This document shows positions 15,125 to 23,124 of a stretch of 34,738 nt of DNA, one piece after another. Under the pieces are notes generated by a model. That model saw nothing but the letters and a program-made list of their open reading frames with translations. It ran no database searches and had not been told where the DNA came from. This DNA is from Coxiellaceae bacterium UBA6002 (GTDB lineage Bacteria; Pseudomonadota; Gammaproteobacteria; UBA6002). The stretch lies in the NCBI GenBank assembly GCA_002429595.1, contig DJAM01000126.1:5329-40066 (forward strand). The letters run 5' to 3'. A program made the translations under genes and the position numbers. Positions within the stretch are counted from its first letter, which is position 1. Each line of letters begins with the position of its first letter.

Positions 15125-15140
15125 ACACAATATATTGGGT
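15125..15140 (+). promoter_or_regulatory. NrdR box 2 (ACACAATATATTGGGT)
   Basis: 16-bp site with an ACACAATATATT half very close to the NrdR consensus and a degenerate right end (GGGT for GTGT). It lies exactly 31 bp after box 1 and 63 bp before the nrdA start. A small GGGTTAA/TTTAACCC hairpin (15137-15157) follows immediately. Confidence 0.72.
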
Positions 15141-15202
15141 TAATGGAGTTTAACCCCCCACTAATCTTCAGTGCATGATGCGCTTATTGCCGGAGGAGTA
15201 TA

Positions 15203-18019
15203 ATGGCAGATCAAATACAAAATATAATAACAGAAGAAGAACCTGCGCCAGAATTATTAAACCACCTTCCCGGCCAACTTCGAGTCATTCGTCGTAACGG
15301 CTCAGTGGTCTCTTATACTGACAGCAAAATTGCAATCGCCCTCACTAAGGCCTTCATTGCCGTTGAAGGTAATCAAGCTGCGGCTTCCGATCGAGTGCGC
15401 GAACAAGTACACACTATCGTCACTCAGATCAGCGAAGACTTCTTAAGAAGAGCGCCAAGCAGTGGTCATTTAATTCATATTGAAGCAATTCAAGATAAAG
15501 TTGAATTAGCGCTCATGCGTATCGGAGCGCACCAGGTCGCCAGAGAATACGTTCTTTATCGTGAAGAGCACCGCAAAATTCGCGAACAGAAACAGACCAG
15601 CGAAGGTCAAAGCAATGTCCCTCATATCGTTCTAGCCGATGGCGCCAAAATACCGCTTAATGTCCAACGCTTAACTGAAATTGTGATTGAAGCATGCACA
15701 GGCCTGCAGGACGTTGACGCCGACATCATTATTAAAGAAACGTTGCGTAACTTATACGATGGCGCTTCGATGGAAGATGTGAACAAAGCACTCATCATGA
15801 GTGCTCGAGTCATGATTGAAAAAGAACCTAATTATAGCTTTGTTGCTGCGAGACTCTTATTAAATGACTTACGCGGAGAAGCGTTAAACTTTCTTGCAAT
15901 TAGTAATGAAGCAACTCAAGCAGAATTAGCTAAATATTATCCAGAAGCATTAGAACGCTACATTGAGCGCGGTATTGAACTGGAAATGTTAGATCCAGCT
16001 CTGAAAGCATCATTTGACCTTAAGACGCTTGGACAAGCATTAGTGAGCGATCGTGATTTGCAATTTACTTATTTAGGTTTGCAAACCTTGTATGATCGTT
16101 ACTTTATTCATCACAAAGGTATTCGCTACGAACTACCGCAAGTATTTTTCATGCGCGTTGCGATGGGCTTAGCACTCAATGAAACCAGTGATCGCACCCA
16201 ACACGCTATTGAATTTTACAACGTTCTTTCCAAGTTTGATTACATGAGTTCTACTCCAACTCTATTTAATTCAGCGACCCGACGACCTCAACTCTCTAGC
16301 TGTTTTTTAACGACCATTCCAGATGATTTAGAAGGCATTTACAACGCCCTTAAGGACAATGCACTGCTTTCAAAATTTGCAGGTGGTCTTGGTAATGATT
16401 GGACTCAAGTACGTGCTATGGGTGCTCATATTAAAGGCACCAATGGCAAATCACTGGGTCCAGTTCCCTTTATGAAAGTTGCCGACTCGACTGCCATTGC
16501 AGTTAACCAAGGCGGTAAGCGCAAAGGAGCGGTCTGTGCTTATTTTGAAGCATGGCACATGGACATTTTCGAGTTATTGGAACTGCGTAAAAATACCGGT
16601 GACGATCGACGTCGAACACATGACATGAACACAGCAATTTGGGTTCCTGATTTACTGATGAAGCGCAAAATTGAAAATCAAGATTGGACCCTCTTCTCTC
16701 CTAATGAAGTGCCAGACTTGCACGACAAGTACGGTTTAGAATTCGAAAAAGCCTATGTTGCTTATGAAGAAAAAGCAAAGCGTGGCGAAATCACTGGTAA
16801 AACCATCCCCGCTATTTCCCTATGGCGGAAAATGCTTAGCATGCTCTTCGAAACAGGCCATCCGTGGATCACCTTCAAGGACACCTGCAATCTACGCTCT
16901 CCTCAGCAACACGCAGGGGTGATCCACAGTTCTAATCTGTGTACCGAAATTACACTCAATACGTCAGCTGACGAAATTGCCGTTTGTAATCTGGGTAGTA
17001 TTAACTTAGTACAACATATTAATGATCAAGGTCTTGATCATGAAAAATTAAAACGCACTATTAAAACAGCAATTCGTATGCTGGATAACGTTATTGATAT
17101 TAACTTCTATCCAGTACCACAAGCACGTAAATCTAATTTAAAACATCGTCCTATTGGTATGGGATTGATGGGCTTCCAAGATGCATTATATAAATTACGT
17201 ATTCCGTATTCTTCAGATGAAGCGGTTAAATTTGCTGATGAAAGTATGGAAGCGATTAGCTATTACGCTATTTTAGCTTCTTCAGAATTAGCAGAAGAAC
17301 GTGGCAGTTATCCTAGCTATGAAGGATCTTTATGGAGTAAGAGCATTTTACCGATCGACTCCATTGGTATTTTGCAACAAGCACGTGGCGAATATTTGCA
17401 ACAAAATCGCGCTACTACGATGGATTGGGATTTACTTCGAACTCGAGTAGCGACGGCGGGCATGCGTAATTCAAACGTCATGGCAATTGCACCAACTGCA
17501 ACCATTTCGAACATTTGTGGTGTGGCACAATCAATTGAGCCGACTTATCAAAACCTTTATGTGAAATCTAATCTCTCTGGAGAATTTACGGTCGTCAATC
17601 CTTACTTAGTCAACGATTTGAAAGTCGCTGGGTTGTGGGATGAAGTGATGATCACCGATCTTAAGTATTACGATGGCAGCCTACAAAAAATTAATCGCAT
17701 TCCTAATGAACTAAAAGTGCTCTACGCCACTGCATTTGAAATCGATGCCAACTGGCTAATTGAAGCAGGTTCTAGAAGACAAAAATGGATTGATCAATCG
17801 CAATCACTTAACATCTATATGGCAAAACCATCTGGCAAAAAACTAGATGCAACTTACACCATGGCCTGGTTATTAGGCTTAAAAACAACTTATTACCTCC
17901 GAAGCTTAGGCGCAACCAACGCAGAAAAATCGACAATTTCAGACGGTGCGTTGAATGCAGTCGATATTACGCCAAAAGCTTGTTCCATTAACGATCCTGA
18001 CTGCGAAGCTTGTCAGTAA
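15203..18019 (+). CDS. nrdA: class Ia ribonucleoside-diphosphate reductase, alpha subunit
   Basis: 938 aa; ATG preceded by GGAGGAG. Two ATP-cones sit at the N-terminus: about 25-121 (LRVIRRNGSVVSYTDSKI...) and about 142-222 (IVLADGAKIPLNVQRL...), as known for Pseudomonas aeruginosa and chlamydial NrdA, whereas E. coli has one. The catalytic barrel shows C367 in SSCFLTTI, the thiyl-radical loop N578/C580/E582 in SSNLCTEITL and C595 in AVCNLGSINL, the second active-site disulphide Cys. PTYQNLY provides the radical-transfer tyrosines. The C-terminal redox cysteines lie in CSINDPDCEACQ (927-938). It reduces NDPs to dNDPs. nrdB follows after 19 bp. Upstream DnaA and NrdR boxes imply control by replication status and dATP level. 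Confidence 0.97.
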   Translation: MADQIQNIITEEEPAPELLNHLPGQLRVIRRNGSVVSYTDSKIAIALTKAFIAVEGNQAAASDRVREQVHTIVTQISEDFLRRAPSSGHLIHIEAIQDKVELALMRIGAHQVAREYVLYREEHRKIREQKQTSEGQSNVPHIVLADGAKIPLNVQRLTEIVIEACTGLQDVDADIIIKETLRNLYDGASMEDVNKALIMSARVMIEKEPNYSFVAARLLLNDLRGEALNFLAISNEATQAELAKYYPEALERYIERGIELEMLDPALKASFDLKTLGQALVSDRDLQFTYLGLQTLYDRYFIHHKGIRYELPQVFFMRVAMGLALNETSDRTQHAIEFYNVLSKFDYMSSTPTLFNSATRRPQLSSCFLTTIPDDLEGIYNALKDNALLSKFAGGLGNDWTQVRAMGAHIKGTNGKSLGPVPFMKVADSTAIAVNQGGKRKGAVCAYFEAWHMDIFELLELRKNTGDDRRRTHDMNTAIWVPDLLMKRKIENQDWTLFSPNEVPDLHDKYGLEFEKAYVAYEEKAKRGEITGKTIPAISLWRKMLSMLFETGHPWITFKDTCNLRSPQQHAGVIHSSNLCTEITLNTSADEIAVCNLGSINLVQHINDQGLDHEKLKRTIKTAIRMLDNVIDINFYPVPQARKSNLKHRPIGMGLMGFQDALYKLRIPYSSDEAVKFADESMEAISYYAILASSELAEERGSYPSYEGSLWSKSILPIDSIGILQQARGEYLQQNRATTMDWDLLRTRVATAGMRNSNVMAIAPTATISNICGVAQSIEPTYQNLYVKSNLSGEFTVVNPYLVNDLKVAGLWDEVMITDLKYYDGSLQKINRIPNELKVLYATAFEIDANWLIEAGSRRQKWIDQSQSLNIYMAKPSGKKLDATYTMAWLLGLKTTYYLRSLGATNAEKSTISDGALNAVDITPKACSINDPDCEACQ

Positions 18020-18038
18020 CTTGAATTAGGAGATAAAC

Positions 18039-19166
18039 ATGAGCACATTAAATTGGAATGACTTTAACCAAACCGAAGTAACTCCTGATGTCCTAGTTCA
18101 TAGTGGAATTACCGGTTTAGAAAATATAGAAATGGGCGCTGGCAGAATTCAGGTCGATGAGAAAAAGATTATTAATTGTCGCGCTGATTTGAACCAATTG
18201 GTTCCATTTAAATATACGTGGGCATGGGATAAATATTTAGCAGGCTGCGCTAATCATTGGATGCCAAACGAAATTAATATGACGCCTGACGTTGCACTTT
18301 GGAAAAGTTTGGATGGTCTAACTGAAGATGAACGCTTAATTATTAAGCGAAATTTAGGATTTTTCTCCACAGCTGACTCTTTAGTTGCGAACAATTTAGT
18401 ATTGGCAGTTTATCGACACATCACTAACCCTGAATGTCGCCAATATTTATTGCGCCAAGCTTTCGAAGAAGCGCTCCATACTCATGCTTATCAATATGTT
18501 ATTGAAAGCCTGGGTCTTGATGAAGCTGAAGTGTTTAATATGTATCGCGAAGTCCCTGCCGTTGCGAAGAAAGCAGCTTGGGCGCTACCGTACACACAAA
18601 GCCTGTGCGATCCTAACTTTCACACTGGCACGCCTGAAAACGATCAACGTCTGCTACGCGACTTAATTGCGTTCTATGTCGTATTTGAAGGCATTTTCTT
18701 CTATGTTGGTTTCACCCAAATTCTTTCAATGGGTCGCCGCAATAAGATGGTCGGTACATCAGAACAATTCCAATACATCTTGCGTGATGAATCAATGCAC
18801 ATGAACTTCGGTATCGATGTCATCAACCAAATTAAGATTGAAAACCCACATACCTGGACTGATTCATTTAAACAAGAAATTATCGAAATGATTCACACCG
18901 GTGTCGATCTTGAATATCAATACGCGGTAGACACCATGCCACGAGGTATTCTAGGTATGAACGCCACGATGTTTAAAGAATATCTCCAATACATTGCCAA
19001 CCGCCGCTGCGCACAAATCGGATTGGCTGAACAATATCCAGGCGCAGAAAATCCATTCCCATGGATGAGCGAAATGATGGACTTAAAGAAAGAAAAGAAT
19101 TTCTTTGAAACACGCGTTATCGAATACCAAGCTGGCGGCACCCTTAAATGGGATGATGAAGAATAG
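18039..19166 (+). CDS. nrdB: class Ia ribonucleoside-diphosphate reductase, beta subunit
   Basis: 375 aa; TAGGAGAT lies upstream of the ATG. The ferritin-like di-iron site is complete: D113 in STADSLV, E144 and H147 in EEALHTHAY, E217 in FEGIFFY, and E251/H254 in RDESMHMNF. The radical tyrosine is present as Y151, four residues after H147 as in E. coli (H118/Y122), so this is a tyrosyl-radical enzyme rather than the Phe-type chlamydial subclass Ic. It forms the holoenzyme with NrdA encoded 19 bp upstream. A hairpin repeat lies 57 bp after the stop. Confidence 0.96.
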   Translation: MSTLNWNDFNQTEVTPDVLVHSGITGLENIEMGAGRIQVDEKKIINCRADLNQLVPFKYTWAWDKYLAGCANHWMPNEINMTPDVALWKSLDGLTEDERLIIKRNLGFFSTADSLVANNLVLAVYRHITNPECRQYLLRQAFEEALHTHAYQYVIESLGLDEAEVFNMYREVPAVAKKAAWALPYTQSLCDPNFHTGTPENDQRLLRDLIAFYVVFEGIFFYVGFTQILSMGRRNKMVGTSEQFQYILRDESMHMNFGIDVINQIKIENPHTWTDSFKQEIIEMIHTGVDLEYQYAVDTMPRGILGMNATMFKEYLQYIANRRCAQIGLAEQYPGAENPFPWMSEMMDLKKEKNFFETRVIEYQAGGTLKWDDEE

Positions 19167-19222
19167 CCCTAGCGACCCAAGTTAATTTCAGGAAGATTAA
19201 GACGGACTACTGCTTAATACAA

Positions 19223-19285
19223 ATGGAATTATTGTCAGACTCTGACACCTCACAAGAGTGGATGAAGATCCACTCTTACTCCTTC
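19223..19285. repeat. duplicated hairpin segment, copy 1 (between nrdB and the first paralogue)
   Basis: It contains a perfect TGTCAGA-C-TCTGACA palindrome (19233-19247) and a 10-bp stem AAGAGTGGAT/ATCCACTCTT (19254-19277) with a GAAG loop. The segment lies between convergent nrdB and the 174-aa gene and is likely a bidirectional terminator without a U-tract. About 63 bp recur at 19965-20031. Confidence 0.8.
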
Positions 19286-19295
19286 GAATCAAAAT

Positions 19296-19820
19296 CTAGA
19301 CTTTCTTAGTAGGCCCACTATTCTCTGGTACTGGGAAAAAAGCCTGTGATTTCGGCTGTGCAGACGCCTGAGGAGCTATAGGCGGTCGAGGTTGTTTTGA
19401 AGCTTGGCGTATTTCAAACTGCTTTGTCAAATACGCTAAATCCCAGGTTTTTATTAAATCAGCAACACTGCGCTGCAGAGCGTAAAGGGTAGTTCTAAGA
19501 TCAGAAATTAGGTCTTTTATTGTTTCGGGCTTTCTCCAATCCGGCTCCATACCCTTAGGGGGACTGAAGTATGGAAAATAAATATTGGAATTTATCAGTG
19601 ACTCTAAATTGGCAAAAGCAGGGTGTGCAGTTAAAAACTCATGTTTAATCTGATTGATATCATTCATCCACAGCTTAAGTTTCAAGTAGACGACAGCACC
19701 TTTCTGCTCTAAATCGACACTTGAGACATAAAGATCACTCAAAAACTTAATAAGCTCATGGTGGTTTTTACTAAATTCAGTAAATGTTTCTTTTAGCATT
19801 ACTGAGTGCGGGTCTTGCAT
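19296..19820 (-). CDS. uncharacterised protein, paralogue 1 (174 aa)
   Basis: Unrecognised family. The ATG at 19820 follows GAGGT. The protein looks mostly helical and soluble, without signal peptide or membrane segment, and has a Pro/Gln/Ala-rich tail (from about residue 140). It is clearly related to the protein at 20320-20787 over the first 130 residues: MLKE.F..FS..HHELIK.LS.L, K..LW..D..QI, ISDLR/ISNLRA...LQ/FQ..VA..., and DLxYLxKQxEIQ/R. The pair probably arose by tandem duplication, which carried along the downstream hairpin. Function unknown; the stable N-terminal core and variable proline-rich tail might suit protein interaction. Confidence 0.75.
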   Translation of the reverse strand: MQDPHSVMLKETFTEFSKNHHELIKFLSDLYVSSVDLEQKGAVVYLKLKLWMNDINQIKHEFLTAHPAFANLESLINSNIYFPYFSPPKGMEPDWRKPETIKDLISDLRTTLYALQRSVADLIKTWDLAYLTKQFEIRQASKQPRPPIAPQASAQPKSQAFFPVPENSGPTKKV

Positions 19821-19964
19821 ACATACCTCAAATTTAGATTTTATACATAAATAAGCGGAATATTATATATAAAATATACCAAAACAACAAGAGGCGCGCG
19901 CCCCCTAGGTAACCCAGAAAACCAACAGCTCAAAACCTTCAAGCATAATTTGATTGTAATATTT

Positions 19965-20031
19965 ATGGAATTATTGTCAGACCCTGACCAGCCCTCACAA
20001 GAGTGGATGACCTCCACTCTTCCTCCCCTTC
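19965..20031. repeat. duplicated hairpin segment, copy 2
   Basis: It begins with the same ATGGAATTATTGTCAGAC as copy 1. The first palindrome is degraded (TGTCAGACCCTGACC), while the AAGAGTGGA/TCCACTCTT stem (19999-20021) is kept with a TGACC loop. It lies about 290 bp beyond the stop of paralogue 2, whereas copy 1 lies 11 bp beyond the stop of paralogue 1. Confidence 0.8.
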
Positions 20032-20080
20032 AATGGCGAGGGTGCTTCCATGTTTCATGTAACTCAATAGTCTTTTCTTT

Positions 20081-20303
20081 TCCCTCACCCTCACCCCAAC
20101 CCCCCGCTGTAAGCTCGAGTATGTGAAATTTGTGCGCGGGAGAGGGAGTTAGAATAAAAGTAATAGTGAAAGCAGTCATGAAAGTGAGTAATGTTACAGA
20201 TGATACCTCAATGCGATATTTTCTTTCCTTATCCCCTCTCCCGCGCCCAGCACACTATGGAAATACTCGCACTCATTCGCGGAAGAGGGTTAGGGTGAGG
20301 GTA
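20081..20303. repeat. Family B repeat, locus 3: 220-bp element with inverted ends
   Basis: The left end CCCTCACCCTCACCCCAACC (from 20082) is the inverse of the right end GGGTTAGGGTGAGGG (to 20302). Each end is followed inward by a degraded hairpin (20103-20147 and 20233-20288). The structure resembles two facing family B units around about 80 bp of unique DNA. It lies between paralogue 2 and its presumed ancestral terminator (hairpin copy 2), as if inserted there. Confidence 0.75.
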
Positions 20304-20319
20304 AAATTAATCAAAAAAA

Positions 20320-20787
20320 TTAAGGAAAACCCTTAGGTATTCCCCATTTCGGCGCAGGCTCTTGCGGTTCACTTAACGAACTTTGAATTTCAATTTGCTT
20401 CTTCAAATAACCCAGATCTAAAGATTCTAATACCTCAGCGACAGTATTCTGAAATTGATAAAAGACTGCTCTGAGGTTTGAAATAAGAGTGACTATACGT
20501 TTTGTTGAATCCCAAGCTTCACTATTTGCTGCTAAGAAAGGAAGCGTAATCTTTTCATTTGTTAGAGTGACTAAACTAGTATGTTTAGGAGAGGACTTTA
20601 GATAAGCTGATCTTATTTGGAACATATCATCATTCCATAAGAGCACTTTCATACGTATTGCCGCAATATGAGGATTAAGAACGGCTTCTGAGGCTAAAAG
20701 TTCACTCAAATATTTAATAAGCTCGTGATGAATTTCGCTAAATTTATTGAAACTTTCTTTTAACATCATTCCATCATGTGATTGCAT
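20320..20787 (-). CDS. uncharacterised protein, paralogue 2 (155 aa)
   Basis: It is homologous to the 174-aa protein at 19296-19820. Both start MQ, both share LKE.F..FS..HHELIKxLSxL at the N-terminus and a YLxKQxEI motif near residue 125-135, and both have GAGGT ahead of the ATG. The C-terminal tail is shorter but again Pro-rich (PQEPAPKWGIPKGFP). Helical and soluble, with no signal peptide. It follows groL on the same strand, but a strong terminator (20832-20859) separates them, so it is probably transcribed on its own. Function unknown. Confidence 0.75.
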   Translation of the reverse strand: MQSHDGMMLKESFNKFSEIHHELIKYLSELLASEAVLNPHIAAIRMKVLLWNDDMFQIRSAYLKSSPKHTSLVTLTNEKITLPFLAANSEAWDSTKRIVTLISNLRAVFYQFQNTVAEVLESLDLGYLKKQIEIQSSLSEPQEPAPKWGIPKGFP

Positions 20788-20831
20788 GCTGACCTCAATT
20801 AATTTTTAAGTTCAAAGGACAACGTAAAAAT

Positions 20832-20859
20832 AAAAAACCCCGCTTGAGCGGGGTTTTTT
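20832..20859 (-). terminator. rho-independent terminator of groSL
   Basis: CCCCGC-TTGA-GCGGGG stem-loop (20838-20853) with six A on one side and six T on the other, 17 bp after the groL stop. It is a textbook intrinsic terminator usable in both directions. Confidence 0.95.
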
Positions 20860-20876
20860 ATTGGAGCATTGGGGAA

Positions 20877-22520
20877 TTACATCATTCCGCCCATGCCTCC
20901 CATTCCGCCCATGCCACCCATTTCAGGTGCTGGTTCTTCTTTCTTTGGAAGTTCAGCGATCATCGCTTCGGTGGTGATCATTAGACCTGCGATCGATGCT
21001 GCGTTTTGTAGTGCAGTTCGGGTCACTTTGGTTGGGTCTAAGATACCAAGTTCGATCATGTCACCGAATTCACCGGTTGCTGCGTTGTAACCGTAGTTAC
21101 CTTTGCCATCTGCAACTTTAGCTAAAATGACAGATGCTTCTTCGCCAGCATTGGTGACGATTTGGCGCAAAGGAGCTTCCATCGCACGGCGTAAGATGTT
21201 AATACCACGATTTTGATCTTCGTTAGCACCTTTAAAGTCTTTTAGTGCTTCTAAAGCTCTGATCAAGGCAACACCACCGCCAGGAACCACGCCTTCTTCA
21301 ACTGCAGCGCGGGTTGCATGCAGAGCATCTTCAACGCGTGCTTTCTTTTCCTTCATTTCCATTTCGGTAGCTGCACCGACTTTGATCACAGCAACACCAC
21401 CTGCTAATTTAGCAAGACGTTCCTGTAATTTTTCGCGATCATAGTCAGAAGAGCTAACTTCGATTTCTTTACGGATTTGATCGATTCTTGATTTGATTTC
21501 GCTGCTTTCACCGCCGCCATCGATGATGGTGGTGTTTTCTTTGGTGATCACAACACGTTTAGCTGAACCAAGATCTTGTAGAGTCGCCGCTTCTAAGGTT
21601 AAGCCAACTTCTTCAGAGATCATTTTAGCACCAGTTAGCACAGCAATATCTTGTAACATTGCTTTACGACGATCACCAAAGCCAGGCGCTTTAACAGCAG
21701 CTACTTTAACGATGCCACGAATGTTATTGACTACTAAGGTTGCTAACGCTTCGCCTTCAACATCTTCAGCGATCAGTAATAAAGGTCGGCCAGCTTTAGC
21801 AATTGCTTCTAAGATTGGCAGCATATCGCGAATTGAAGAGACTTTCTTATCAACTAATAAGATATATGGGCTTTCAAGCTCAACGCTCATATTTTGTTGG
21901 TTGTTGATGAAGTAAGGTGACAAGTAGCCGCGATCAAACTGCATACCTTCAACCACTTCAAGTTCATTTTCTAAACCTGAACCGTCTTCAACGGTGATAA
22001 CACCTTCTTTACCTACTTTAGCCATTGCTTCAGCGATGATGCTACCGATTGCTTCATCAGCGTTAGCAGAAATGGTACCTACTTGAGCAATAGATTTGTT
22101 ATCACTGCAAGGTTTTGACATTTTCTTTAATTGCTCTACAACAGCAGCAACTGCTTTATCAATACCACGCTTAAGATCCATAGGATTCATGCCAGCGCTA
22201 ACCGCTTTCATGCCTTCTCGTAGAATTTCTTGTGCTAATACGGTAGCGGTAGTGGTACCGTCACCAGCAGCATCAGATGTTTTAGAAGCAACTTCTTTCA
22301 CCATCTGAGCACCCATGTTTTCAAACTTACGTGGGATTTCGATTTCTTTTGCAACTGACACACCATCTTTAGTAATGGTTGGAGCGCCGAAAGATCTTTC
22401 TAATACGACGTTACGGCCTTTAGGACCTAAGGTCACTTTGACGGCATTAGCTAGGGTATTCACACCCGCTAAGATGCAATGACGTGCATCTTCTGAAAAC
22501 TTGACTTCTTTAGCAGCCAT
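20877..22520 (-). CDS. groL: chaperonin GroEL (60 kDa)
   Basis: 547 aa, the usual length. It starts MAAKEVKFSEDAR and ends in the Gly-Met tail GGMGGMGGMGGMM. The ATP-binding motif GDGTTTATVLA (residues 86-96) is intact, as are TLGPKGRNV and the GEEASVILAKV region. The 14-mer folds client proteins in the cytosol with GroES and ATP. groS lies 41 bp upstream on the same strand and both are followed by a strong terminator. Regulation comes from the promoter before groS, which carries a CIRCE operator. No second groEL copy is seen in the window. Confidence 0.99.
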   Translation of the reverse strand: MAAKEVKFSEDARHCILAGVNTLANAVKVTLGPKGRNVVLERSFGAPTITKDGVSVAKEIEIPRKFENMGAQMVKEVASKTSDAAGDGTTTATVLAQEILREGMKAVSAGMNPMDLKRGIDKAVAAVVEQLKKMSKPCSDNKSIAQVGTISANADEAIGSIIAEAMAKVGKEGVITVEDGSGLENELEVVEGMQFDRGYLSPYFINNQQNMSVELESPYILLVDKKVSSIRDMLPILEAIAKAGRPLLLIAEDVEGEALATLVVNNIRGIVKVAAVKAPGFGDRRKAMLQDIAVLTGAKMISEEVGLTLEAATLQDLGSAKRVVITKENTTIIDGGGESSEIKSRIDQIRKEIEVSSSDYDREKLQERLAKLAGGVAVIKVGAATEMEMKEKKARVEDALHATRAAVEEGVVPGGGVALIRALEALKDFKGANEDQNRGINILRRAMEAPLRQIVTNAGEEASVILAKVADGKGNYGYNAATGEFGDMIELGILDPTKVTRTALQNAASIAGLMITTEAMIAELPKKEEPAPEMGGMGGMGGMGGMM

Positions 22521-22561
22521 TTCTTCACCTCTTAAAAATAATTAAATTTCCATTGAACAAT

Positions 22562-22849
22562 TTATTCAACGACGCCCATGATGTCGTCTTCACGCATCAC
22601 AATGTATTCGCTACCGCTTAGCTTAACTTCTGTGCCAGAGTATTTGCCAAACAATACCTTGTCGCCTTTCTTAACGTCAGGCGAGCGACGTTCGCCTTTA
22701 TCACTAACTTTACCTGGACCAACCGCAACAACTTCACCTAAAACAGGTTTTTCTGCTGCGCTATCAGGAATAACAATCCCACCTGGAGAAGTGCGTTCTT
22801 CTTCCATACGGCGGATAACAACACGATCATGTAATGGACGAATATTCAT
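22562..22849 (-). CDS. groS: co-chaperonin GroES (10 kDa)
   Basis: 95 aa, starting MNIRPLHDRVVIRRMEEE, with the mobile loop segment SPGGIVIPDSAAEKP (about 22-36) and the C-terminal KYSGTEVKLSGSEY..MREDDIMGVVE. AAGGAGAAA precedes the ATG. It caps the GroEL ring encoded 41 bp downstream. First gene of the heat-shock operon. Confidence 0.99.
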   Translation of the reverse strand: MNIRPLHDRVVIRRMEEERTSPGGIVIPDSAAEKPVLGEVVAVGPGKVSDKGERRSPDVKKGDKVLFGKYSGTEVKLSGSEYIVMREDDIMGVVE

Positions 22850-22922
22850 AGCCGTTATTTCTCCTTACCAATTTCTATTGAATTTAAGAATAAAAAATCA
22901 CCAAATTAAGTAATTTTTCTGT

Positions 22923-22949
22923 TTAGCACTCAGTAGTTCAGAGTGCCAA
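22923..22949. promoter_or_regulatory. CIRCE operator upstream of groS
   Basis: TTAGCACTC-N9-GAGTGCCAA matches the CIRCE consensus (TTAGCACTC-N9-GAGTGCTAA) at 17 of 18 arm positions. It touches the -10 of the sigma-70-like promoter, where bound HrcA repressor would block transcription. It implies a functional hrcA gene elsewhere in the genome. Confidence 0.93.
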
Positions 22950-22985
22950 TGATAGCCATATAAGGACGATAGTCAAGAATTCAAG
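22949..22985 (-). promoter_or_regulatory. overlapping sigma-70-like and sigma-32-like promoters of groSL
   Basis: On the minus strand, TTGACT (22976-22971) and TATCAT (22954-22949) are 16 bp apart, each 5/6 to the sigma-70 consensus. Overlapping them, CCCCTTGAA (CTTGAA at 22985-22980) is followed after 14 bp by CCTTATAT (22965-22958), close to the sigma-32 pattern CTTGAA-N14-CCCCATnT in its -35 and weaker in its -10. Confidence 0.7.
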
Positions 22986-23061
22986 GGGGTGGGGGAAAAA
23001 TCGTGTATATGATTCGGGAACGGGAACAAATAATTGACATTTGCTGGGTGGGGAGGTATCA

Positions 23062-23124
23062 ATGAGTAATCATGATCACTCTACAAAATATTACCCTTCG
23101 ACGCGGTCAAAAATTATTACTTGA
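23062..23124 (+). other. possible 20-codon upstream ORF overlapping the ABC-F start
   Basis: GGGGAGG (23050-23056) is optimally placed (5 nt) for the ATG at 23062, which opens a 20-codon frame MSNHDHSTKYYPSTRSKIIT ending in TGA at 23122. This frame is +1 relative to the ABC-F gene, whose ATG is at 23072, 15 nt from the same SD. It may be a leader peptide or a chance frame. Confidence 0.35.

Larger units (their letters stand above)
19821..20319. other. 499-bp gene-free stretch between the two paralogues
   Basis: It holds the promoter region of paralogue 1 (19821-19900, AT-rich), copy 2 of the hairpin segment (19965-20031) and a family B inverted pair (20081-20303). Short open frames here consist of repeat sequence and are not supported as genes. 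Confidence 0.7.

Noticed and set aside
20130..20336. 68-codon open frame on the plus strand
   Set aside because: It is largely made of family B repeat sequence with Arg/Val-rich low complexity and lacks a sensible start signal.
21493..21915. 140-codon open frame opposite groL
   Set aside because: Antisense shadow of the highly conserved GroEL coding frame; no protein similarity recognised.
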